This document shows, piece after piece, positions 36,360 to 45,225 of a stretch of DNA of 64,000 nucleotides. Position numbers and translations under genes: made by a program. The notes beneath the pieces were generated by a model. That model had not been told where the DNA came from and did no database searches. It worked only from the letters and a program-made list of their open reading frames with translations. Source of the DNA: an uncultured Lachnospiraceae bacterium (GTDB lineage Bacteria; Bacillota; Clostridia; Lachnospirales; Lachnospiraceae); NCBI GenBank assembly GCA_900314295.1, contig OMUU01000102.1, positions 1-64,000 on the forward strand, in the 5' to 3' direction. The first letter of the stretch is position 1. Each line of letters starts with the position of its first letter.

Positions 36360-36980
36360 ATGAAACGGGCAGTAAGAATCGGAGTCGGAGGTCCTGTGGG
36401 ATCCGGAAAAACGCAGCTGATCGAGCGGCTTACCAGAAGGCTGAAGGATGAATACAGCATGGCGGTTATCACCAATGATATCTATACGAAGTGGGATGCG
36501 GAGTATATGGTTTCGCATTCCGTACTGGATGCGGATCGAATCATTGGAGTGGAGACCGGGGGATGTCCGCATACGGCGATCCGTGAGGATGCTTCTATGA
36601 ACTTTGCGGCGGTGGAGAAACTGGAGAAGCGTTTCCATCACACCCTCGACCTGATGTTCATTGAGAGCGGCGGCGACAATCTCGCGGCAACCTTCAGCCC
36701 CGAGCTGGTTGATTTTTCCATTTATATCATTGACTGTGCGGAGGGAGAGAAGATCCCGGCAAAGGCCGGACAGGGAATGATCAAGTCGGATCTGTTCATC
36801 ATCAACAAGATTGATCTGGCACCCTATGTCGGGGCAAATCTGGAGAACATGCGGGAGACATCCCGGAAGTTTCGCGGAGACGGGACCTTTGTATTCACGA
36901 ATCTGAAGACGGACGAAGGCCTCGAGGATGTGGTGCATTGGCTGAAAAAGGACTGCCTTCTGGAGGATCTGGAAGGATAA
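36360..36980 (+). CDS. ureG: Urease accessory GTPase UreG
   Basis: A 206-residue SIMIBI GTPase with the P-loop [12 protein letters not shown] (about residues 9-20), the metal-binding CPH in [21 protein letters not shown] and the guanine-specificity motif INKIDLAP. It drives nickel delivery to UreC with UreD, UreE and UreF. A 258-base gap with tandem repeats separates it from ureF, unusual for this tightly packed operon type. Confidence 0.96.
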   Translation: MKRAVRIGVGGPVGSGKTQLIERLTRRLKDEYSMAVITNDIYTKWDAEYMVSHSVLDADRIIGVETGGCPHTAIREDASMNFAAVEKLEKRFHHTLDLMFIESGGDNLAATFSPELVDFSIYIIDCAEGEKIPAKAGQGMIKSDLFIINKIDLAPYVGANLENMRETSRKFRGDGTFVFTNLKTDEGLEDVVHWLKKDCLLEDLEG

Positions 36981-37074
36981 TGTGGTTGGTGTAAATGCCG
37001 CTTGGGATTGAAATGGCATTGTGCAGGATACCTGCCGTTTGGAATATCGTTTGCGGTTCTGAGGAGAAACTGTT

Positions 37075-37914
37075 ATGAAAAATCGATATGACGGAGAGAT
37101 ACGTCTCGGATTTACAAATCAAAGCGGACGAACCGTTGCCCGGACTACCTACCGCAGGGGAAATTCCAGAATTTCCGGCAATATTCCTGTCGCCGGTGAC
37201 GTTCCGTACTATTTTCTGATCAGTACAGGCGGAGGGTTTACGGAGGGAGAAACCTATCTGCAGGAGGTTGCGCTGGAGGAGCAGTGTCATGCCATCGTGA
37301 CCACACAGACGCCGAATTATATCTACAAGTGTGATGGGGGAAGGCTGACAAGCCAGAACAACCGGGTAGAGATCGGAAAAAATTCCTTTCTGGAGTATTA
37401 CATCGACGAGACGATTCCATATGCCCGGGCGAGATTCCGTCAGAACACAGAAATACAGATGGCGGAAGGTTCAAAGCTGATCATGACGGATGGGCTGACC
37501 GCCGGATGGTCCGAGGATGAGGAACCCTTTCAGTACCGGGACATCGGACTGAAAACAGATATCCGGATGGACGGGAGGCTTCTGTTCCACGATTTTTTGC
37601 TTGTCAACCCGGAAGAAGACCACATGCAGGAGATCGGATGCTTTGAGGGATCGAAGAACTACAATTCTGCCGTTATTATAGACGAGAACATGGATGAAGC
37701 CATGCTGGAGGAAATGAGAAGCTTTCTGGATCAGGAATTCTCCGGTTGCGGTGAAGTTCGTTACGGATTGTCTCTGCTTGACCGATATGGGCTTGTGCTT
37801 CGTGTTCTGGGAAAGCGTATGGGGGAAAACCGCAGAGTGGTGTACGCGCTGACCGGATATTACCGGGAGAAAATTCTCGGCTGTCCCCACTTCGAATTCA
37901 GAAAGAATGCGTGA
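37075..37914 (+). CDS. ureD: Urease accessory protein UreD (UreH)
   Basis: The 279-residue protein begins MKNRYDGEIRLGFTNQSGRT. It contains FLISTGGGFTEGETYLQEVAL, TTQTPNYIYKC and a C-terminal VLRVLGKRMGENRRVVYALTGYYRE, the blocks of UreD. It is the scaffold through which nickel reaches urease. It closes the operon. No clear terminator follows; a GCAC-CGGTTTG/CAAAC-GTGC hairpin at about 37934-37962 lacks a T run. Confidence 0.92.
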   Translation: MKNRYDGEIRLGFTNQSGRTVARTTYRRGNSRISGNIPVAGDVPYYFLISTGGGFTEGETYLQEVALEEQCHAIVTTQTPNYIYKCDGGRLTSQNNRVEIGKNSFLEYYIDETIPYARARFRQNTEIQMAEGSKLIMTDGLTAGWSEDEEPFQYRDIGLKTDIRMDGRLLFHDFLLVNPEEDHMQEIGCFEGSKNYNSAVIIDENMDEAMLEEMRSFLDQEFSGCGEVRYGLSLLDRYGLVLRVLGKRMGENRRVVYALTGYYREKILGCPHFEFRKNA

Positions 37915-37963
37915 TGATGTGAAAAAAACGATCGCACTCGGTTTGACCATGAGCAAACGGTGC

Positions 37964-37992
37964 TTGCTGAAAAGAGCGGGATATGCTATGAT
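37964..37992 (+). promoter_or_regulatory. Predicted promoter of thiC and its riboswitch
   Basis: TTGCTG (37964-37969) and TATGAT (37987-37992) are 17 bases apart. Transcription would begin near 38000, about 60 bases upstream of the TPP aptamer. Confidence 0.6.
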
Positions 37993-38057
37993 GGTCCCGT
38001 TGAAAAGCTCGTTTCTTTTTATATAATGGGTCGGGCTGATACAATAGAATAGAAAAA

Positions 38058-38145
38058 CATGGGGAGCCAAACGGCTGAGAGGTATCAAATGAGATACGAC
38101 CCGAGAACCTGATTTGGATAATGCCAACGTAGGGAAGTGGAAGCA
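38058..38145 (+). ncRNA. TPP (THI-box) riboswitch
   Basis: The conserved THI-box elements are in order: GGGGAGCC at 38061, ACGGCTGAGAGG, GACCCGAGAACCTGATTTGG and ATAATGCCAACGTAGGGAAG. The aptamer binds thiamine pyrophosphate. It lies ahead of thiC and is followed by a strong terminator hairpin, so high TPP should stop transcription before thiC. Confidence 0.97.
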
Positions 38146-38167
38146 CTGGTGTTTTTATGTAGTCTGT

Positions 38168-38201
38168 CAAGGCGGTATCCATCCGGATGCCGCCTTGTCT
38201 T
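38168..38201 (+). terminator. Riboswitch expression-platform terminator
   Basis: CAAGGCGG and CCGCCTTG form a perfect 8-bp outer stem with TATCC/GGATG pairing inside, followed by a T-rich stretch. It sits 23 bases after the TPP aptamer. Confidence 0.8.
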
Positions 38202-38207
38202 TGTATA

Positions 38208-38316
38208 AGAATTGCGGGAGTGCGAAGCACGGAGCAATCCGTAGCTTATACAATAACAAAGGAAGAGCTCTTCGAAAACGTAGACAGGCCCGCCTGTCGC
38301 GAAGCGCGCGAAAGAG
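38208..38316. repeat. Extragenic hairpin repeat, first copy (types R1 and R2 joined)
   Basis: ATTGCGGGAGTGCGAAGCAC and the following GGAGCAATCCGTAGCTTATA form the R1 hairpin (about 38208-38255). Then GAGCTCTTCGAAAACG starts a partial R2 copy with CGCGAAGCGCGCG in its centre. Related copies occur at 45.1, 46.4-46.7 and 54.7 kb. Here it lies between the riboswitch terminator and thiC. Confidence 0.75.
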
Positions 38317-38365
38317 ACATTTTGTAAATAAGTAGTGGAATTCGCAAGGAAGGACAGGTCTAGAG

Positions 38366-39676
38366 ATGAGAGAGTATCATACGCAGATGGAAGCAGCGCG
38401 AAAGGGAATTATTACGCCGGAGATGAAAGCGGTAGCCGGGAAAGAGAGAAGAACGGAGGGGGAAATCCGCGGCTGGGTCGCGGAGGGAAAGGCGGTTATC
38501 CCCGCGAATCCGGCGCACAAGAGTCTTGATCCGAACGGTGTCGGAAGTATGCTGAAGACAAAAATCAATGTAAATCTCGGTATCAGCCGGGATGTAAAGG
38601 ATTATGATGTTGAGATGAAGAAGGTTCTGAGCGCCGTCAATCTCGGTGCGGAGGCGATCATGGATCTTTCCAGCCATGGCAATACACAGCCGTTCCGCAG
38701 AAAGCTGACCAGTGAATGTCCGGCGATGATCGGTACAGTTCCGATTTACGATTCCGTGATTCATTATCAGAGAGATCTCGCAACGCTCACGGCAAAGGAC
38801 TTTGTGGATGTCGTGCGTCTGCATGCGGAGGACGGCGTTGATTTCGTGACCCTGCACTGCGGAATCACAAGAAAGACGATCGAGGAAATAAAGGCAGGTA
38901 AGCGGAAGATGAACATTGTCAGCCGCGGCGGAAGCCTGGTTTTTGCATGGATGGCAATGACGGGCAATGAAAATCCCTTCTATGAATATTACGATGAAAT
39001 TCTGGAGATCTGCCGGGAGCACGATGTGACGATCAGCCTGGGTGACGCGTGTCGGCCGGGATGCCTTGCGGACGCGACGGACAGCTGTCAGATCGGTGAA
39101 CTGCTGCGGCTTGGAGAACTGACGCAAAGGGCCTGGGATCGGGATGTGCAGGTCATGGTAGAAGGACCGGGGCATGTGCCGATGGATCAGATTGCCGCGA
39201 ATATGAAGGTGCAGCAGACGATCTGCAAGGGAGCTCCCTTCTATGTACTCGGACCTTTGGTAACGGATATCGCGCCGGGCTATGACCACATCACCGCTGC
39301 AATCGGCGGAGCAATCGCGGCGATGAGCGGAGCCGCTTTCCTCTGTTACGTGACGCCCGCGGAGCATCTCGCACTTCCAAATGTAGACGATGTCCGTCAG
39401 GGTATCATTGCGAGCCGGATTGCGGCACATGCAGCGGATATCGCCAAGGGTATTCCGGGTGCGCGCGAACAGGACGACCGGATGGCGGATGCAAGGCGGA
39501 AGCTTGATTGGGATGCTCAGTTCAAGGAAGCACTTGATGCGGAGACGGCGAAATCCATACGTGACAGCCGCGCGCCGGAGGATGATCACAGCGACACCTG
39601 CTCTATGTGCGGAAAATTCTGTGCGGTTCGGAGCATGAATAAGGCATTGGCAGGAGAATATATCGATATTCTGTGA
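38366..39676 (+). CDS. thiC: Phosphomethylpyrimidine synthase ThiC
   Basis: The 436-residue radical SAM enzyme begins [20 protein letters not shown] and contains [51 protein letters not shown] and the C-terminal cluster motif CSMCGKFC. It converts aminoimidazole ribotide to hydroxymethylpyrimidine phosphate in thiamine synthesis. It is controlled by the TPP riboswitch upstream. No other thi gene is adjacent; the pathway must be completed elsewhere. Confidence 0.97.
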   Translation: MREYHTQMEAARKGIITPEMKAVAGKERRTEGEIRGWVAEGKAVIPANPAHKSLDPNGVGSMLKTKINVNLGISRDVKDYDVEMKKVLSAVNLGAEAIMDLSSHGNTQPFRRKLTSECPAMIGTVPIYDSVIHYQRDLATLTAKDFVDVVRLHAEDGVDFVTLHCGITRKTIEEIKAGKRKMNIVSRGGSLVFAWMAMTGNENPFYEYYDEILEICREHDVTISLGDACRPGCLADATDSCQIGELLRLGELTQRAWDRDVQVMVEGPGHVPMDQIAANMKVQQTICKGAPFYVLGPLVTDIAPGYDHITAAIGGAIAAMSGAAFLCYVTPAEHLALPNVDDVRQGIIASRIAAHAADIAKGIPGAREQDDRMADARRKLDWDAQFKEALDAETAKSIRDSRAPEDDHSDTCSMCGKFCAVRSMNKALAGEYIDIL

Positions 39677-39878
39677 AATCCCTGGTTTATCAGAAATGTC
39701 TGAAAAGCGCCGGAAAAGGCAAAAGAAAAGACTTTCCTATCTGCCTCTGTTTCTGTATACTTGAGGAGAAGAACATAGAATTCAGATTCCGCCTCACAGC
39801 GGAGTCTGAGGCAGGGATGCAGCGGATGGAGGCGTAATTAGCGCCGCATGTGCCGCATTATAGAAAAGGAGGATTACT

Positions 39879-40691
39879 ATGTGGACCAGGATCGGCTTAA
39901 AGACCCGGGCAAAAGAGGTATTCAGGGGCAACTACTGGAAAGCTGTTTTGGCCGGGCTTCTTCTTTCTGTGGCAATTGGAGGATCGTACAGCAGATCCGG
40001 AGGAGGGGCTTCATACGGATTTTTTGACGGTATTGTAAATTACGAAGCCTTTTTCAACAGAAATTCCATGAGATTCGGCTTCCACACGGAACCGGGCGAT
40101 ATTTCCGGGGAAATGTTCGGCGCAATGCTAATGGCTGCCGGAATTATCTTTACGGTGGTACTGATGATCATCGTTCTCGCGATTGTGGCCGATGTTTTTC
40201 TGATGAATCCATTAGAGGTAGGCATCCGGAGATTCTATTATACGAACCTTCATCAGAAGGCGGAGCTTCGTGAAATCATGCACGGATTCGATCACTCCTA
40301 CAAAAATGTGGTGAAGGTGATGTTTTTCCGGGATCTGTACACGTTTTTATGGTCCTTGCTTTTTGTGATTCCGGGGATTGTAAAAGGCTATGAGTACCGG
40401 ATGATCCCGTATCTTCTGGCCGAATATCCGGACATGCCGATGGAGGATGCGTTTACCATCAGCAGAAACATGATGTACGGCAACAAATGGAAGGCATTTG
40501 TGCTGGATCTGTCCTTTATTCTCTGGGTGCTCCTTTCGGGAATAACTCTTGGACTGGCCGGTATCTTCTATGTGGACCCGTATATGGCGCAGACAAATGC
40601 GGCACTCTACGATGCCATTAAGATTGAGAAGCAACCGTTCTCCGGCCAGAATCCGGGCGGATATGCAAACTTCGCAGATGCGCAGCAGTGA
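39879..40691 (+). CDS. DUF975 family membrane protein
   Basis: The 270-residue protein opens MWTRIGLKTRAKEVFRGNYW, followed by KAVLAGLLLSVAIGG. It has about five hydrophobic segments and the DUF975 blocks FLMNPLEVGIRRFYYTNL, WSLLFVIPGIVKGYEYRMIPYLLAE and FTISRNMMYGNKWKAFVLDLSF. The function of this family is unknown; members are common in Clostridia and may be stress or envelope related. It follows thiC by 202 bases, a gap with a CAGATTCCGC/GCGGAGTCTG hairpin, and stands alone. Confidence 0.9.
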   Translation: MWTRIGLKTRAKEVFRGNYWKAVLAGLLLSVAIGGSYSRSGGGASYGFFDGIVNYEAFFNRNSMRFGFHTEPGDISGEMFGAMLMAAGIIFTVVLMIIVLAIVADVFLMNPLEVGIRRFYYTNLHQKAELREIMHGFDHSYKNVVKVMFFRDLYTFLWSLLFVIPGIVKGYEYRMIPYLLAEYPDMPMEDAFTISRNMMYGNKWKAFVLDLSFILWVLLSGITLGLAGIFYVDPYMAQTNAALYDAIKIEKQPFSGQNPGGYANFADAQQ

Positions 40692-40778
40692 TAGGCCTTA
40701 CAGGTTTCACAGAACTGCACGTTTTCGAAAAAGACAGAGACGTAGCTTAAAACAATAGTTGTTTTGGGAGAAAATAGA

Positions 40779-41072
40779 ATGTTTCATTGCATACTTGCAA
40801 AATACAACCCGGAAATATCCGCAGAGCAGAAGGAGAGTCTTCTGATGAAGATCCGTGAGCTTTTCGGGGGCCTTACCGAAATTGAGGGAATCGAAGCGGT
40901 TGAGGTGTTTCCGAATGTCATTGACCGGGCGAATCGATACGATGTTCTGATCCGGATTCGCATGATGCCGGAGGCACTGGCGGTCTATGATGACTGTGAA
41001 ATTCATAAGACCTGGAAGAGAGACTATGGAAAATATCTGGAGAAGAAGGCAATCTTCGATTATGAAGGATAA
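40779..41072 (+). CDS. Dabb (stress-response alpha/beta barrel) domain protein
   Basis: A 97-residue protein from the ATG at 40779, 8 bases after GGGAG. The sequence MFHCILAKYNPEISAEQKES, followed by NVIDRANRYDVLIRIRM and YDDCEIHKTWKRDYG, matches the dimeric Dabb domain. Members bind small hydrophobic or aromatic ligands or act as small cyclases; the specific role is unknown. It ends in front of a bidirectional terminator shared with the convergent gene. Confidence 0.85.
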   Translation: MFHCILAKYNPEISAEQKESLLMKIRELFGGLTEIEGIEAVEVFPNVIDRANRYDVLIRIRMMPEALAVYDDCEIHKTWKRDYGKYLEKKAIFDYEG

Positions 41073-41092
41073 TTGAGGTAATAAATCCCGTA

Positions 41093-41160
41093 ATCCATAT
41101 CTGGAATCTGCACGAGATGCAGAACAGAGTGTTGGACTACGGGATTTTTTCAGAGCGGAT
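41093..41160. terminator. Bidirectional terminator between two convergent genes
   Basis: AAATCCCGTA (41093-41102) and TACGGGATTT (41148-41157) form a perfect 10-bp stem, extended by TCCA/TGGA pairing. T runs flank it on both strands. Confidence 0.8.
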
Positions 41161-41195
41161 TTCTATTGTTGTCCGCCGGGTTTATCTTTGCTGTA

Positions 41196-42449
41196 TCAGT
41201 ATTTTCCGTACTTTTCAAGTGTTTCAAACATGGCATCCAGATTTTCTTCTTTTGCATTCTCCAGACAGCCGTCAAAATCAAAGATGTATCCGCCGTCAGG
41301 CATGCAGTCTTCCAGAAGCTGACGGGTCATATCGATAACCGTCTCTTTCTTTCCGAATTCCAGCTGGGAAATGGGAAGGTTGCCGCTGATACATGCGGTG
41401 CCGCCGAGAATGCGCTTGGCTTCTTTCATATCCACTTTTTCAAAATGATACAGAACCTTGCCCTTCGGAACATCTGCGAGGTGTTCCAGACGGGAAGAAT
41501 ATTTGCCTTCACAGTAAATAAAGGGCGTAACATCCATGTCGATAAGGGCAAGCATGATTTTTTTCAGTGGTTTCCAGTACAGGCGCTCAAACTGCTCGTC
41601 GTTCATGAAGCCGTCCATTGCCTTGTGGAGTGGGAAAAATACCCGTTTTACCGGAAGATCAGCATAGCGGAAATACTGCAGTGCCTGAATCTGCTGGTCA
41701 GCAAACAGATCACATGCCTGTTCCATGTATTCCTGAATATCTTCGTCGATCAGATCTTCAAAAATACCCATTGTGCCTCGGAAATAGTCTCCGAGGATGT
41801 CATAGGGGGCTTCAGAAGCACCGGTGAACATCACCGGAAGTCCGAGGTCGGCAATCTTCGGTCCGTATTTTTGGGAAGCGGCTGCGGCCTCGGCATCGGC
41901 CTCCGCAATCTTTCCCAGTGTGGAATATGCTTCAAGGGCCGCCGGACTGTAAAACGGAGAGAGGATGCTAGTGGACAGAACAATGGTGGGGATTGCCTGA
42001 ATACCGGAGAGCCCGCGAAGGTTCGGGAATGCTCTTGGAATATATTTTCGGATCATGAATCCGGTGAAATCACTGAGCATTTCGGGATATTCATCCTGCG
42101 TCATGAATTCCCGTTCGATAACCTGATGGGAGCTGTAATCGGAAACCTTTGTGCCGGGTCTTCCGGGCCAGTCAATCATTTGAGAATTAGCCAGCTCGTT
42201 CGCTTTTCCGCTTGTAAAAGAGATTCCGGCATATGCATCCAGCATAGGGTGTTTCCGATAAAATCGGACGGCTGCTTCGCCGGCTTTATCAAAATCGTAA
42301 TAGAGATCCCGATAGCTGGAGCCCTCTGACCGCTGTGCGTAGGATGAAAAAAACGGCGCAATCGGGACGCGGTCAGTGGGTTTCAGCTGTATGGCATTGT
42401 TTACACGATCTAATTTTTCCTGGTAGATTTTCTTTGTCTGTTCATTCAT
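41196..42449 (-). CDS. Uroporphyrinogen decarboxylase family (MtaA/CmuA-like) protein
   Basis: The 417-residue protein has a URO-D fold. It starts MNEQTKKIYQEKLDRVNNAI with a good AGGAGG site. It shows KPTDRVPIAPFF, a C-terminal glycine-rich segment LGGTACISGNLPIS and DGGYIFDFDGC. In anaerobes such proteins are usually methylcobamide:CoM or tetrahydrofolate methyltransferases rather than haem enzymes. No corrinoid protein or substrate-specific methyltransferase is adjacent, so substrate and acceptor are unknown. A large PucR-like regulator is transcribed divergently 239 bases away and probably controls it. Confidence 0.88.
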   Translation of the reverse strand: MNEQTKKIYQEKLDRVNNAIQLKPTDRVPIAPFFSSYAQRSEGSSYRDLYYDFDKAGEAAVRFYRKHPMLDAYAGISFTSGKANELANSQMIDWPGRPGTKVSDYSSHQVIEREFMTQDEYPEMLSDFTGFMIRKYIPRAFPNLRGLSGIQAIPTIVLSTSILSPFYSPAALEAYSTLGKIAEADAEAAAASQKYGPKIADLGLPVMFTGASEAPYDILGDYFRGTMGIFEDLIDEDIQEYMEQACDLFADQQIQALQYFRYADLPVKRVFFPLHKAMDGFMNDEQFERLYWKPLKKIMLALIDMDVTPFIYCEGKYSSRLEHLADVPKGKVLYHFEKVDMKEAKRILGGTACISGNLPISQLEFGKKETVIDMTRQLLEDCMPDGGYIFDFDGCLENAKEENLDAMFETLEKYGKY

Positions 42450-42688
42450 ATGAATACCTCCTCCTTTTTCATTTGCGCAGATTTATGCGCTACAAAATGA
42501 TGCATTAATCGCCGGCTTGGAATTGGATGCGCCGGTTTCTTTGTTTTACTTGTAAATCCCCTTTTATACATACATTGTATCTTCTATAATATATATCATA
42601 ATAAAAGAATCTGTGGTGTTACAGCCGCTTTTCAGTGAGAAAAATCAGAGATAACGCATCAAATTGTAGCACTTAGCGGAGGGGTACT

Positions 42689-44368
42689 ATGAAGATTACA
42701 ATGGAGATGCTTCTTGCAGCATGGAAGCATCGAACGGAAGGAAAAAAGTGGAATGATTTGGCAATTATTCTGGAACACGTGGAAGAACCCGGAATGGAAA
42801 TCCGTCATATCAGGCTGGCCAGATCGGAGGATGCGGGAACACGGTTTGATATGAAAGATACGCTGTTCCTTGTTGTGGAGGAGGAACTTTCCGGTATGAC
42901 CGGACAGAGATACGGAGAAGGCAATGCAGTATTCTTATTTCTTTCCGGAGACCGGGAAGGACTCTGCAGGGATGAAAGCAAAGGAGGGAAACAGCAAGAG
43001 GAGGAAGCTGTGCAGATTACGCGGATTGAGCAGGTGCTTTCTTCTCTTCAGATAAAAAATTATGCAGTCATATTCGCTTCTGAGGAACCGATTGGCTTTC
43101 TGGAGAAAATGGAAGAATTGGTGTTGGATCTTTATTCGTGGGACAGAGAGATGACCGAAGGGGTTTACAAAGATGAGGATGTGAAGCATTTTTTATCTCT
43201 TGGGCAGGCATTTTTGCACAAGAATTATGCGATTGTAGATTTTGACATGAATTATATGTATGTAACGGAAAGCTACAGGCGGACGCATCAGATCGAAGAG
43301 GGAAGAGTGGATAAAGAGGTCTTTCAGAGTCTGATCATTCATAAAAAATTTCATGATGTGGCCTACCTGAAAAAGCCGTTTTATTATGTTTTTGAAGAAC
43401 AGGAGGTAGTGAACTACTGCGCAAATATATTTGTTGACAATCAATATATCGCCCGTGTGGTAATGGATCTTCCCGATGGAAGGCAAAGACTTTCGGCAGG
43501 GGAAGAGGAATTGTTCTCCTTGTATGCGGGTCATGTCCAGGATATGTTCCGCTATGGAAAGCTGATTCCCGGAAAACATCAGAACGACCGGCTTCATAAT
43601 CTCTGCAGGCAGATGATTCAGGGGGATGAGCCGGAACAGGAGACTGTTCAAAAGACGATCGGAAGGTATGGGTGGAAGATAGAAGAGGAATATCTCGTCG
43701 TTGTGATCCGGTTCTTTGAGGAAAAGGGATGGGATGCACAGCTGAAGACTACACTTCCGTTTCTTGCTGTCCAGCTGGAACAGGAGTGGATGGGTTCCTG
43801 CGCAGTTCGTTCGGAGTCGGAAATCATATTGATTTTAAACTGTGAAATCTGCATGAACAGAGGAAAGGGGAAGAAAGATATCCAATCGGCATATGGGGAT
43901 CTGCTTCAAAAAATGGCATATTTTGTCCGGGACAATGTCTGCAGAGCAGGGGTCAGCCCGGTGTTTCATAACTTTATGGAATTAAAACAGGCGGGAGAGG
44001 CGGCGAGGGAGGCGCTGCGTATTGGAATGGTTCAGGAACCCGAGTTATGGTATCATTTGTTCGATGAAATCAGGCTGCCTTATTACATTGAACAGATTCG
44101 AAGGGAACTCCCGGATTCCATGCTTGTTCATCCTGCGGTAGGTGTGCTGGATGAATATGACAGATCCCAGGGAACAGAGCTTGCGTTAACCCTGGAGACA
44201 TTTCTGGAGAGCGGCATGAACATGACAAAGGCGTCCGAACGTCTCTATATACACCGGACTACATTTTGCAGGCGGATGGATCACATCCGGAAGCTTACAG
44301 GGGTGAATCTGGAGGATCCGGATACCATTCTTTCCCTGCAAATCTCATATCGAATTCGAAAAGTATAG
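42689..44368 (+). CDS. PucR/CdaR-like transcriptional regulator
   Basis: The 559-residue protein ends in the HTH_30 motif LALTLETFLESGMNMTKASE, followed by RLYIHRTTFCRRMDHIRKLTG (about 505-545). Before this lies a GGDEF-like central region of the PucR type (about 340-460, with EEEYLVVVIRFFEEKG and RAGVSPVFHNFMELKQAGEAA). The N-terminal 300 residues do not match the usual PucR ligand domain. It is divergent from the URO-D gene, with a 239-base shared control region that includes the cluster TTGTAT and CATAAT at about 42580. Confidence 0.85.
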   Translation: MKITMEMLLAAWKHRTEGKKWNDLAIILEHVEEPGMEIRHIRLARSEDAGTRFDMKDTLFLVVEEELSGMTGQRYGEGNAVFLFLSGDREGLCRDESKGGKQQEEEAVQITRIEQVLSSLQIKNYAVIFASEEPIGFLEKMEELVLDLYSWDREMTEGVYKDEDVKHFLSLGQAFLHKNYAIVDFDMNYMYVTESYRRTHQIEEGRVDKEVFQSLIIHKKFHDVAYLKKPFYYVFEEQEVVNYCANIFVDNQYIARVVMDLPDGRQRLSAGEEELFSLYAGHVQDMFRYGKLIPGKHQNDRLHNLCRQMIQGDEPEQETVQKTIGRYGWKIEEEYLVVVIRFFEEKGWDAQLKTTLPFLAVQLEQEWMGSCAVRSESEIILILNCEICMNRGKGKKDIQSAYGDLLQKMAYFVRDNVCRAGVSPVFHNFMELKQAGEAAREALRIGMVQEPELWYHLFDEIRLPYYIEQIRRELPDSMLVHPAVGVLDEYDRSQGTELALTLETFLESGMNMTKASERLYIHRTTFCRRMDHIRKLTGVNLEDPDTILSLQISYRIRKV

Positions 44369-44450
44369 CAGATGTGCACAAAACCCAGTTGCATTTCTTC
44401 GAAGATTATGGGAGTTAGTCCTGAATTTTGTGCATAATATCGCGTAATAA

Positions 44451-44478
44451 TTGCATTTCAATGGCAACAGGGTAAAAT
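44451..44478 (+). promoter_or_regulatory. Predicted promoter of the HPr-like gene
   Basis: TTGCAT (44451-44456) and TAAAAT (44473-44478) are 16 bases apart, about 150 bases before the start codon. The leader would include a CCGGGAGCCCGG palindrome. Confidence 0.45.
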
Positions 44479-44624
44479 ATAAACGTATAAACACCGGGAG
44501 AACAGAAAATAACGAGAGTTCAGTAGGCTGGGATATGTTTTCCGGGAGCCCGGTATCATTTTTTACTTGAAAGTCGGCCGTAGATATCGAAGACCGAAGA
44601 AATTGCAAAGGAGAAGTATCGGAA

Positions 44625-44846
44625 ATGAAAAAGGCAATGGTAAAATTCAATCGGGTCGAGGATATCGTAAATTTTGTAAAGCTGGCCGGTGAATCCGCAG
44701 ATGACGTTACAGTCCGCAAGGGCAGAAATGAGACAGACGGAAAATCCATCATGGGAGTATTTGCGCTCGGATTTGAACCGGTGGAAATCGAGTTCATGGA
44801 AGGCAATGCACAGATGGAAGAGTATCTTAGTGCATATGCACTGTAA
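44625..44846 (+). CDS. HPr-like protein without the catalytic histidine
   Basis: A 73-residue protein, MKKAMVKFNRVEDIVNFVKL and on, with the HPr-type block GKSIMGVFALGFEPVEIEFM around the usual Ser46 site. The region where HPr carries the phosphorylated His15 (GIHARPA) reads NRVEDIVNFVKL, with no histidine. It therefore cannot work as a standard phosphocarrier, though the serine site may still be used. A second protein of this kind is encoded at 52707. A clear terminator follows. Confidence 0.85.
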   Translation: MKKAMVKFNRVEDIVNFVKLAGESADDVTVRKGRNETDGKSIMGVFALGFEPVEIEFMEGNAQMEEYLSAYAL

Positions 44847-44892
44847 TTCGTGTTCAGATATGTCGTTGAAACAAGTAAGACAGAATAGATCG

Positions 44893-44933
44893 GCAGATAT
44901 TTGTTCGAAAAAGGATAAATATCTGCTTTTTTT
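44893..44933 (+). terminator. Terminator of the HPr-like gene
   Basis: GCAGATATTT (44893-44902) and AAATATCTGC (44917-44926) pair perfectly and are followed by seven T. Confidence 0.85.
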
Positions 44934-44952
44934 AGTGTATAAGTCCAGTCGC

Positions 44953-45210
44953 AATGTTCTTGGCCCACGGGGAGCTTGCTCACCGGTAGGCAAGAACATT
45001 GGCGACGACAACAGGTATGAGCATGGAGTGGCGCGTAAGCGACACGAGAATGCTCATACCTGTTAGCGGCACGGAAGCTGCGAAGCAGCGAAGTGACGCG
45101 AGGACTTATACAAGAATGTGGCAAAAGCTCTTCGAAAACGCAGGAAGGCTTGTCGCACGCGAAGCGCGCGAAAGAGACTGGATGCGATTTCGAAGGCAAC
45201 AGGTATGAGG
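44953..45210. repeat. Cluster of extragenic hairpin repeats before the AlaX-like gene
   Basis: Four hairpins follow each other. AATGTTCTTG/CAAGAACATT spans 44953-45000. A perfect 15-bp AACAGGTATGAGCAT/ATGCTCATACCTGTT spans 45010-45064 and encloses GTG-G-CGC-GTAA-GCG-A-CAC. GCTGC-GAA-GCAGC lies at about 45078. An R2 element begins CTCTTCGAAAACGC at about 45128 and ends ATTTCGAAGGCAACAGGTATGAGG near 45210. The last one runs into the ribosome-binding region of the gene at 45226. Confidence 0.8.
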
Positions 45211-45225
45211 AGAAAGAGGACAGCG

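Noticed and set aside
38360..39589. 409-residue open frame on the minus strand
   Set aside because: It is antisense to thiC, whose motifs are unambiguous.
41166..42329. 387-residue open frame on the + strand
   Set aside because: It is the antisense shadow of the URO-D gene, whose frame has clear family motifs.
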